The notes under the pieces were generated by a model. It made no database searches. It was not told the DNA's origin and worked only from the letters and a program-made list of their open reading frames with translations. Made by a program: the position numbers and the translations under genes. From Deltaproteobacteria bacterium (GTDB lineage Bacteria; Myxococcota_A; Polyangia; Polyangiales; Houyiibacteriaceae), in assembly GCA_019309605.1 (NCBI GenBank), contig JAFDFW010000073.1:1-8138 (forward strand): a stretch of DNA of 8,138 nucleotides, read 5' to 3'. Shown one piece after another: positions 1 through 5,043 of this stretch (position 1 is its first letter; every line of letters starts with the position of its first letter).

Positions 1-1127
1 TGGTGTTCGCGAAGCTCGTCCTGCACCGCGCCTCGCATCTGCTCGAGCGCATCCGCACGCTCGAAGCTGAGGGCACGCTCGCGCAGCACCCGGAGCTCGT
101 CGTCCATCTCCTGGATGATCATGGCGGTCCGCCAGGTCGATTCCTTCTTGGCTCGAAGCACGTCGCCGTAGATGTGGTCGCCCACGTAGAGAACCTCGTC
201 GCCAGTGAAGCCCAGGGCCCGCTGAAGGTCGGAGATATTGCCCCCGGTATACAGGCGGCCGCGCGCGAGATCCCGGATTTCCTCCTGCGATTCGACGTCG
301 ACAAAGGGCGCTTTCTCGGTGAAAAAACTCGGTTTTTGCGAGGCGGCGCAAACGTAGTCGAAGTAATTCTTCCAGCTCGGGTACTCGTCGAGACCGTCGT
401 CCAGCAAGTACGACATCATCGCCTCGGTGTACTCAGGGCCGGAGTTGGTCACCAGGAACACGCGCTTCCCGGCGCTTCGAAGCTTGTGGAGCAGTTGTCC
501 GAGGTCCGGGTCGCGATCCACGTAGCGAGGCAGGTCCTCGAGCACCGCGTCGAGGATCGAGCCGTCCTGGTGCGAAATGTCGGCGCACTCCCGAATGTCG
601 GAAAAGAGCTGACCGTAGTCGAGCGTCCCTCCACGGGGCTCGAGATGCTCGATCACGGCGGCGTACACTGCGACCTCGGACAGCGCGTACAAGGTATCGA
701 CCCAATGATAGCGCCCGGTGCCCGGACGAAGTCGACGAGTGTGGTACGCCCGGCGGCGCTCCTCTCGAGTGAGCCGCCGGAACCCGTGGTAGGCCGTCTT
801 CACGTACCGGTGACGGTCCATCTTCAGCACGTTGCCGAGCTTCCGGTCGATCAGCAGCCCCCGGATGGGAAAGTCGGTCCGGTACTTCATCGACAGGAGC
901 TCTTCGGGATAACCCCGGTCAACCAGCTTGCTGACGGTCGCCTCGATGCTGAGGCGATCCATCTCGGCCTGGCGATAGACCGCGAGCGTGTAGTCCATGT
1001 CAAAGCCGACCGCCTTGACCTGGTCGAGCCTCAGGTTGCGGTTGCAATAGACTCTACGCCCGGCGGGTGGCGGAAAGACGCTCCCCGTGGGGGAGTCGAA
1101 CTCGGGCGCGGGGAAACGCTCCTGCAA
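1..1127 (-). CDS. HAD-IG family cytosolic 5'-nucleotidase, C-terminus outside the window
   Basis: This is a HAD-superfamily phosphohydrolase of the 5_nucleotid (cN-II-like, TIGR02244) family, known to dephosphorylate purine nucleoside 5'-monophosphates such as IMP and GMP in the cytoplasm. About 375 residues are visible; the family usually runs to about 450-500, so the end lies left of base 1. Numbered from the TTG at 1127, motif I is FDMDYTLA with the nucleophile and acid Asp43/Asp45. Motif II is VTNS (Thr227), the motif III Lys is Lys265 in QKPSFF, and motif IV is VGDHIYGD (Asp317, Asp322). The family-typical RVYCNRNLR segment precedes motif I. No ATG or GTG lies in frame between the stop at 1206-1208 and this conserved block. 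TTG at 1125-1127 is my choice; CTG at 1137-1139, which overlaps the rpmA stop as CTGA, is the alternative, and neither has a strong Shine-Dalgarno. The gene follows rpmA immediately and is probably cotranscribed with it. Family call is firm; substrate is inferred. Confidence 0.9.
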   Translation of the reverse strand, partial: MQERFPAPEFDSPTGSVFPPPAGRRVYCNRNLRLDQVKAVGFDMDYTLAVYRQAEMDRLSIEATVSKLVDRGYPEELLSMKYRTDFPIRGLLIDRKLGNVLKMDRHRYVKTAYHGFRRLTREERRRAYHTRRLRPGTGRYHWVDTLYALSEVAVYAAVIEHLEPRGGTLDYGQLFSDIRECADISHQDGSILDAVLEDLPRYVDRDPDLGQLLHKLRSAGKRVFLVTNSGPEYTEAMMSYLLDDGLDEYPSWKNYFDYVCAASQKPSFFTEKAPFVDVESQEEIRDLARGRLYTGGNISDLQRALGFTGDEVLYVGDHIYGDVLRAKKESTWRTAMIIQEMDDELRVLRERALSFERADALEQMRGAVQDELREH

Positions 1128-1135
1128 GGAGTCGC

Positions 1136-1396
1136 TCAGCTGTCGGCGGGGTAGACGCTGACGCGCTTGCCGCTGCGGCCGCGTCGCTCGAACGTCACGA
1201 CGCCGTCAACCTTGGCCCAGAGCGTGTAATCTTTGCCCACGCCGACGTTTGTGCCTGCGTGAAACGTCGAGCCAACCTGGCGAACCAGGATGCTGCCGGC
1301 GGGGACCTTCTCGCCTCCGAAAACCTTGACGCCACGGTACTGCGGCTGGGAATCGCGGCCGTTACGGGTTGAGCCCTGACCTTTTTTATGTGCCAT
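1136..1396 (-). CDS. rpmA: 50S ribosomal protein L27
   Basis: Ribosomal protein L27 is a component of the large subunit whose N-terminal tail reaches toward the peptidyl transferase centre. The 86 residues match the usual length. The signature is intact: MAHKKGQGSTRNGRDS at the N-terminus, GVKVFGGEKVPAGSI, VRQ, then FHAGTNVGVGKDYTLWA. Met1 is followed directly by the mature AHKK sequence, so there is no cleavable N-terminal extension of the kind seen in Firmicutes. The start lies nine bases after the rplU stop, and that gap reads GGGAGCGCA on the coding strand, a good ribosome binding site. It is the second gene of the rplU operon and is followed at once by the 5'-nucleotidase gene. Identification is not in doubt. 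Confidence 0.98.
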   Translation of the reverse strand: MAHKKGQGSTRNGRDSQPQYRGVKVFGGEKVPAGSILVRQVGSTFHAGTNVGVGKDYTLWAKVDGVVTFERRGRSGKRVSVYPADS

Positions 1397-1405
1397 TGCG
1401 CTCCC

Positions 1406-1714
1406 TTAGCCTTTCACGCTCTGAATGCGGAGCTCGGTATACGGCTGACGGTGACCGCGACGGTTCCGATAGCCCTTCCGGCGTTTCATCTTGAAGACGA
1501 TGATTTTCTTGGCGAGGTCCTGTGCGACGATCTCGGCCGTCACTTTGGCTCCGCCGACATGCGGCTTGCCTACTTCGACCTTCTCGCCGCCGACCATTAG
1601 AATGTCGGTGAACTCCACGTTGGAGCCGACGTCGCCTATTAGTTTTTCGACGCGAATCGTGTCGCCTTCAGCAACCCGATACTGTTTTCCGCCTGTTTGA
1701 ATGACCGCGTACAT
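1406..1714 (-). CDS. rplU: 50S ribosomal protein L21
   Basis: Ribosomal protein L21 is a 23S rRNA-binding component of the large subunit. The 102 residues are the normal length. Hallmarks are the N-terminal MYAVIQTGGKQYRV, the central EKL-GDVGS and ILMVGG stretches, and the basic C-terminal block KKIIVFKMKRRKGYRNRRGHRQPYT, given here in two parts: KKIIVFKMKRRKGYR, then NRRGHRQPYT. It is the first gene of the rplU-rpmA unit. The start ATG at 1712-1714 is preceded by GGATTCACG, whose GGAT is a modest Shine-Dalgarno and lies in one arm of a perfect inverted repeat (1717-1723 with 1735-1741). This suggests the leader may limit initiation; see the separate leader entry. A candidate promoter lies at 1751-1778. 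The gene call is certain; its regulation is inference. Confidence 0.98.
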   Translation of the reverse strand: MYAVIQTGGKQYRVAEGDTIRVEKLIGDVGSNVEFTDILMVGGEKVEVGKPHVGGAKVTAEIVAQDLAKKIIVFKMKRRKGYRNRRGHRQPYTELRIQSVKG

Positions 1715-1716
1715 CG

Positions 1717-1741
1717 TGAATCCATCAAGCCCTGGGATTCA
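1717..1741 (-). promoter_or_regulatory. rplU leader stem-loop covering the ribosome binding site
   Basis: On the mRNA strand UGAAUCC (1741-1735) pairs perfectly with GGAUUCA (1723-1717), giving a 7-bp stem and an 11-base loop that ends two bases before the rplU AUG. The 3' arm contains the only visible Shine-Dalgarno-like bases (GGAU). A second hairpin, CCCUG (1744-1740) with CAGGG (1734-1730), uses part of the same bases, so the two folds exclude each other. The inverted repeats are seen in the sequence. A role in controlling translation, for instance feedback by a ribosomal protein, is inference. Confidence 0.45.
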
Positions 1742-1750
1742 GGGGCGCGT

Positions 1751-1778
1751 AGTCTAAGGGCTCGCGCCCTCCCTGCAA
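1751..1778 (-). promoter_or_regulatory. Candidate sigma-70-type promoter for rplU-rpmA
   Basis: Reading the minus strand, TTGCAG (1778-1773) and TAGACT (1756-1751) match the -35 and -10 consensus at four of six positions each, separated by 16 bases. Transcription would begin near 1744, leaving a leader of about 30 bases that consists almost wholly of the hairpin sequence before rplU. The spacer holds a palindrome, AGGGC-TCGC-GCCCT, at 1757-1770. That palindrome has no T-run after it on either strand, so I do not call it a terminator for the upstream glycosyltransferase gene. The rest of the 119-base gap (1779-1833) shows nothing further that I can name. Confidence 0.4.
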
Positions 1779-1833
1779 GCCAAAACCGAGCACCCGGGAC
1801 GTCGAAGCATGATGGCACGCTAAGCCCTTTGAA

Positions 1834-3138
1834 TCACGCTGGAAATTGCTCCTCAGGAGCAGGCCGATCGAAGCTCGGACGCTGCGGATCGAGGATCAGG
1901 ACGACGGCGACGACCGAATACTCGAAGATCTGCATCCAAAGCGGCATGTCCCAAACACCTTCGGCGACCCAGCGGTCGAGTGGCGCGTAGGCACAAAGCA
2001 CCGCCGCGCTCCAGACCAGGCCGGCGGCACCTCCGGCGGCGACCTCGAGCGGAAGAAGCCAGCCGAGGTACCAAGGATGGACCTGCGGCGACAGAAGCAG
2101 GAGCGCCCAGACGAGCGCGCGGGTCGCCCGCAACGGGGGAACCCGGCGGTACACCACTAGGGCACACAGCGCGAGCAAGGCGACCGCAACGACCCAGCGC
2201 GCGACGAGGTCGGCGGAATCCGACTCGAGGAGCTGGCGGCTCAGCTGATCGACCACGGCGAACACGCTCTCGTTACCGCGCCAGCGAGTGGCGAACTGCC
2301 CCGCACCGGACACTGGACTCAGGGGCGCCCGCGACCAGACGAGTGGCATGAGAAGCAGCGCCGATCCGAGCCCAGTCACGACCAACACCTTGGGCCGTCG
2401 CACAAAGAGCGGGAGAACGACCAGGCCTACCACTTTGAGACCAACGCCCGCACAGACCGCAACAGCCGCTTGCGCGAAGCGATGCCTGGACAGCGCCCAA
2501 GCTGCGATGAGCAACGCAACACCGCACAGAATGTCGAAGTGACCGTTGAGCGCCGCTTCGCTGAGGAGCAGCGGATTGAGGGCGAGCGCTAGTGAGGCCT
2601 TTCGCTCCGTGCAGACGCGCGCGACCACAGCGACCGAGAACAAGTGCGCGAGAAGGGCCAGGAGCTTGAGCGTCCAGGCTGTCCCTCCGAGCCATTGCGC
2701 GACGACGAACATGAGCTGCGAAAGCGGCGGGTAGATGCTGCCGAGCGGCTTGTTGTTGATGTTCGCCCAGAGATCGTCCCGGAGGTGCGCCAACGCTGGG
2801 TCATCGGGGGCGAGCCGATAGGGGCTGAGCCCTTCGAGCCAGACCCGCCCCTCCCAAAGATAGCGGTAGAGGTCGTCTGACAGGAGGGGAGGCGCGAAGA
2901 GGAGCGCCGCACCGAAAAGCAACGCTGTCCCGATCGCAACCAGGTCCAGGGCTCGCTTGCTGGTCACAGAACGGGAGAAGTGGATGGCGCCCGCGTAGGG
3001 AACGAAGCTGAGGGCCAACCCCGCAACGACGGTTGAGGGCGTGGAGCCGGAACGTGCCGCGAGCGCAAGCCCGCCGACCACGCATCCTTGTAGCGTCACG
3101 CATAGGGCAAAGAGTCCGCCGTCCCGACGGATGGTCAT
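1834..3138 (-). CDS. Polytopic GT-C fold glycosyltransferase (GT87/polyprenyl-phosphate-mannose type)
   Basis: This is a 434-residue integral membrane protein with about ten hydrophobic segments, resembling GT-C/GT87-type mannosyltransferases that use polyprenyl-phosphate sugars and act on the outer face of the cytoplasmic membrane. The first large extracytoplasmic loop carries the GT-C acidic pair, SDDLYRYLWEGR (Asp88/Asp89), followed by GLSPYRLAP and then NNKPLGSIYPPLSQ (129-141). Other family-like landmarks are NGHFDI (198-203) and HPWYLGWLLPLE (354-365). The short C-terminal tail (PQRPSFDRPAPEEQ) is probably cytosolic or disordered. The start ATG at 3136-3138 overlaps the stop of the preceding lipoprotein gene as ATGA, and no separate Shine-Dalgarno is obvious, so translation is likely coupled. 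The fold and general role are well supported. Donor and acceptor (glycolipid, polysaccharide or protein) cannot be told from the sequence, and no other glycan genes are visible here. Confidence 0.85.
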   Translation of the reverse strand: MTIRRDGGLFALCVTLQGCVVGGLALAARSGSTPSTVVAGLALSFVPYAGAIHFSRSVTSKRALDLVAIGTALLFGAALLFAPPLLSDDLYRYLWEGRVWLEGLSPYRLAPDDPALAHLRDDLWANINNKPLGSIYPPLSQLMFVVAQWLGGTAWTLKLLALLAHLFSVAVVARVCTERKASLALALNPLLLSEAALNGHFDILCGVALLIAAWALSRHRFAQAAVAVCAGVGLKVVGLVVLPLFVRRPKVLVVTGLGSALLLMPLVWSRAPLSPVSGAGQFATRWRGNESVFAVVDQLSRQLLESDSADLVARWVVAVALLALCALVVYRRVPPLRATRALVWALLLLSPQVHPWYLGWLLPLEVAAGGAAGLVWSAAVLCAYAPLDRWVAEGVWDMPLWMQIFEYSVVAVVLILDPQRPSFDRPAPEEQFPA

Positions 3139-3776
3139 TGGACGACGAAGCGAACGACACGAATCCGTTCACCCGGCAGCAAGCTATGGCGGTACTGGCC
3201 TGCGATTTGACGGCCAACCGCAACAGAGATCGTCACGTTGGTCGGACCTCCACTGCCACCGCACTCACCCCAGTAGTGGACTTCGATTTCGTAGATTCCG
3301 TCCATCGGGCGCGTGCCGACCCATCGGACGTTTTCGATGTGCGGGTTCGGCATATCGCCGACGCATTCACCTCGTCCGGTGTGATCCACGCGCGCGCCAA
3401 AGGGAGTCGCCAGCCGCTGGAAGCTCAGCGTGTCTCCAAGCGGGCCCGTGACGTAGAGATCGATGTCCGCACCGGTGTCCCACGACGCGGTGACCTGCAT
3501 GAGGCCTGTGCCGTACCCACAGCCATCGTCGATCACCCCGTCACAATCGTCGTCGATCGCATTGCAGGACTCTTCGACGGGATCGGAGCAGTCGCGCGGG
3601 ATCTCCTCCGCCGTCGCGATGGGCACGATCGATACGAGGGTCGGCGACTCGACGAGGCCGGGCACGTCGTGGGTCTCCGCGACTTCGCGAGCCGTCTCGC
3701 TGGCGGGTCCGTCCGCCCCTCTACCCGAGCAGGCGAGCGACAGCGTCAAACAGGCGATGGCGACTCGTCTCGTCAT
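3135..3776 (-). CDS. Putative lipoprotein with MopE-like Cys/Asp motif and DUF2135/YfaP-like domain
   Basis: A 213-residue exported protein of unknown function. It starts MTRRVAIACLTLSLAC-SG: a basic n-region, hydrophobic core and Cys16 form a lipoprotein-like signal, though the lipobox is weak because Ser, not Leu, is at -3. Residues 63-86 form a Cys- and Asp-rich motif, DCSDPVEESCNAIDDDCDG then VIDDGC, typical of the MopE-like putative metal-binding motif (PF11617) common in myxobacterial surface proteins. Residues about 92-213 look like the DUF2135/YfaP beta-sandwich: VTASWDTGADIDLYVTGPLGD, given as VTASWDTGADIDLY then VTGPLGD, then IENVRW, DGIYEIEVHYWGEC and VTISV. Cys138 and Cys172 may pair. 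The frame is open further upstream to 3965, but that part has no signal sequence and overlaps punA, so Met at 3774-3776 is preferred. The stop overlaps the glycosyltransferase start. A surface or periplasmic calcium/metal-binding role is inferred. Confidence 0.85.
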   Translation of the reverse strand: MTRRVAIACLTLSLACSGRGADGPASETAREVAETHDVPGLVESPTLVSIVPIATAEEIPRDCSDPVEESCNAIDDDCDGVIDDGCGYGTGLMQVTASWDTGADIDLYVTGPLGDTLSFQRLATPFGARVDHTGRGECVGDMPNPHIENVRWVGTRPMDGIYEIEVHYWGECGGSGGPTNVTISVAVGRQIAGQYRHSLLPGERIRVVRFVVQ

Positions 3777-3780
3777 GCGG

Positions 3781-3809
3781 CAGGCACTATAGCCGAGGTA
3801 GCGTACAAT
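3781..3809 (+). promoter_or_regulatory. Candidate punA-cdd promoter in a 42-base divergent gap
   Basis: TACAAT at 3804-3809 matches the -10 consensus at five of six positions. CAGGCA at 3781-3786, 17 bases upstream, matches a -35 at three of six. Transcription would start near 3816, only a few bases before the ATG pair, so the message would be nearly leaderless. On the minus strand TATAGT (3791-3786) lies ten bases before the lipoprotein start and could be its -10, but I see no good -35 for it. If both are real, the two promoters overlap and would compete for RNA polymerase. Confidence 0.35.
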
Positions 3810-3818
3810 GCGGGGGCG

Positions 3819-4628
3819 ATGATGGAGGCACTCGACCAAGCCAAGGAAGCGATTGCCGTTCGGACTGGAAAGGTCGACATCGCCATGGTTCTCGGCTCGG
3901 GGCTCGGGGAATACGCCGACAGCTTGGAAGGCGCGCGCGCGATCCCTTACGGGGAAATCCCGCACATGCCGCTCTCTAGCGTGTCAGGGCATGCCGGCAA
4001 CCTCGTCACCGGGCAGAAGGCGGGCAAACGGATCGTCGCGATGCAGGGGCGCGTCCATCTGTATGAAGGCAACTCAGCCGACGAGGTCGCGTTTGGTGTT
4101 CGGTTGATGGCTACCCTGGGCGCCGAGACCTTGATCGTGACCAACGCGGCCGGAGGAATTTCGCCGGAGCTCGAGGCGGGTGACCTGATGGCCATCACCG
4201 ATCAGCTCAATCTCACGGGAACGAGCAGCCTCGTCGGTGAGAACGACGAGCAGCGCGGGCCGCGATTTCTCGACATGACCGTCGCGTTCGACCCTCAACT
4301 CATCAACACGGCTAGCGGCGTTGCGGCCGCGCAAGGCTTCGAACTCAAGCGTGGTGTCTACGCCGGTCTGTTGGGGCCCGCCTACGAAACCCCTGCCGAA
4401 GTTCGAATGCTCGGGACGCTCGGAGCCGATGCAGTGGGGATGAGCACGGTGCTCGAGGTGCTCGCCGCGCGTCACATGGGGCTCCGCGTTCTCGGGGTCT
4501 CGTGCATCTCGAACCTCGCTGCCGGCCTGTCGAAAGGCCCGTTGAGTCACGAAGATGTGCAAGAGACGGCCGGCCGTGTTCAGTCGCGGTTCGAGTCGCT
4601 ACTCTCTGGCGTGCTGGAGGCGATGTGA
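3819..4628 (+). CDS. punA: Purine nucleoside phosphorylase, trimeric (class I) type
   Basis: This enzyme reversibly cleaves inosine, guanosine and their deoxy forms with phosphate to free base and (deoxy)ribose-1-phosphate in cytoplasmic purine salvage. The 269 residues fit the trimeric PNP family. Phosphate-binding elements are VLGSGLG (Ser27), GHAGNLV (His58) and QGRVHLYEG (His80, with Tyr82/Glu83). VTNAAGGI (107-114) is the family glycine loop. Base and sugar contacts are AYETPAE (Glu190), AVGMST (Met208) and SCISNLAAG (Asn232); the last corresponds to the Asn that selects 6-oxopurines in this family, so adenosine is unlikely to be a substrate. The frame is open far upstream (from 3033), but that part is antisense to the lipoprotein gene and unlike PNP. 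The start is ATG at 3819 or the adjacent ATG at 3822; a G-run at 3812-3816 is better spaced from the second. It overlaps cdd at the 3' end. Confident call. Confidence 0.95.
   Translation: MMEALDQAKEAIAVRTGKVDIAMVLGSGLGEYADSLEGARAIPYGEIPHMPLSSVSGHAGNLVTGQKAGKRIVAMQGRVHLYEGNSADEVAFGVRLMATLGAETLIVTNAAGGISPELEAGDLMAITDQLNLTGTSSLVGENDEQRGPRFLDMTVAFDPQLINTASGVAAAQGFELKRGVYAGLLGPAYETPAEVRMLGTLGADAVGMSTVLEVLAARHMGLRVLGVSCISNLAAGLSKGPLSHEDVQETAGRVQSRFESLLSGVLEAM
4616..4620 (+). promoter_or_regulatory. Ribosome binding site for cdd
   Basis: GGAGG lies inside the last codons of punA, seven bases before the ATG at 4628. This optimal Shine-Dalgarno spacing favours that ATG over the GTG at 4625, which would be only four bases away. 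Confidence 0.8.
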
Positions 4629-5026
4629 TGGAAGAAGGCGCATGGGATGCGTTGAAGCAAGCCGCGATGGACGCGCGCGGGAACGCGTATGCCCCCTACT
4701 CGGGGTTCACGGTCGGGGCGGCCGTCCAGACGAGGAGCGGCGCTGTGTTCACGGGGTGCAACGTCGAGAACGCGAGCTACGGCGCGACGATTTGCGCTGA
4801 ACGTGGGGCGTTGGCCACCGCGGTCGCAGCGGGAGAGCGTGAGTTGGTGGCGCTCGTGATCGCTTCGGGGGCGAAGAGCCCTACCCCACCCTGTGGCATT
4901 TGCCGGCAATGCCTCGCTGAGCTGGCGCCAAGCCTGCCGATACGAAGCTACACGGGCGACGCACACGTGGAGTACGACCTTTCGTCGCTCTTACCCGACG
5001 CCTTTGGTCGCGATCAGCTCGACTGA
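4628..5026 (+). CDS. cdd: Cytidine deaminase (homotetrameric type)
   Basis: Cytidine deaminase converts cytidine and deoxycytidine to uridine and deoxyuridine with release of ammonia, a zinc-dependent step of pyrimidine salvage. The 132 residues fit the short, tetrameric class. YAPYSGFTVGAAV (21-33) and GCNVENASYG (43-52) are the substrate-binding stretches. The zinc site is complete: CAER gives Cys56 with the catalytic Glu58, and PCGICRQC gives Cys89 and Cys92. The ATG overlaps the punA stop as TGATG and is served by the GGAGG at 4616-4620, so the two genes form one translationally coupled salvage unit. A longer open frame back to 4502 only re-reads the end of punA. The stop at 5024-5026 lies seven bases from the convergent TPR gene. 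Confident call. Confidence 0.97.
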   Translation: MEEGAWDALKQAAMDARGNAYAPYSGFTVGAAVQTRSGAVFTGCNVENASYGATICAERGALATAVAAGERELVALVIASGAKSPTPPCGICRQCLAELAPSLPIRSYTGDAHVEYDLSSLLPDAFGRDQLD

Positions 5027-5043
5027 CGTCCGCTCAGCGGACG
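5027..5043. terminator. Shared hairpin between convergent cdd and the TPR gene
   Basis: CGTCCGC (5027-5033), a three-base TCA loop and GCGGACG (5037-5043) form a perfect 7-bp GC-rich stem. It begins directly after the cdd stop, and its loop is exactly the TPR gene's stop codon (TGA on the minus strand). It is symmetric, so it could end or insulate transcription from both sides. Neither strand has a T-run after the stem, so it is not a standard intrinsic terminator. The structure is plain in the sequence; termination is inference. Confidence 0.5.

Noticed and set aside
317..338. A-rich/T-rich runs in the nucleotidase gene as a possible frameshift site
   Set aside because: The reading frame and conserved motifs (QKPSFF and onward) continue unbroken on both sides, so nothing indicates slippage.
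3..1154. Long plus-strand open frame (383 codons) opposite the nucleotidase
   Set aside because: It is antisense to a gene with a full set of HAD motifs. Its own translation has no family resemblance, and GC-rich codon bias readily opens such frames.
1757..1770. AGGGC-TCGC-GCCCT palindrome as an intrinsic terminator for the glycosyltransferase gene
   Set aside because: The stem is only 5 bp and no T-run follows on either strand; it fits better as part of the candidate rplU promoter, though this is not settled.
3033..3818. Upstream extension of the punA frame
   Set aside because: The 262 extra codons are antisense to the lipoprotein gene and carry no domain. PNP homology starts at the ATG pair at 3819-3824, which has a nearby G-rich ribosome binding site.
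3777..3965. N-terminal extension of the lipoprotein frame
   Set aside because: The extra 63 residues overlap punA, are not signal-like, and would bury the hydrophobic signal sequence that begins at Met 3776.
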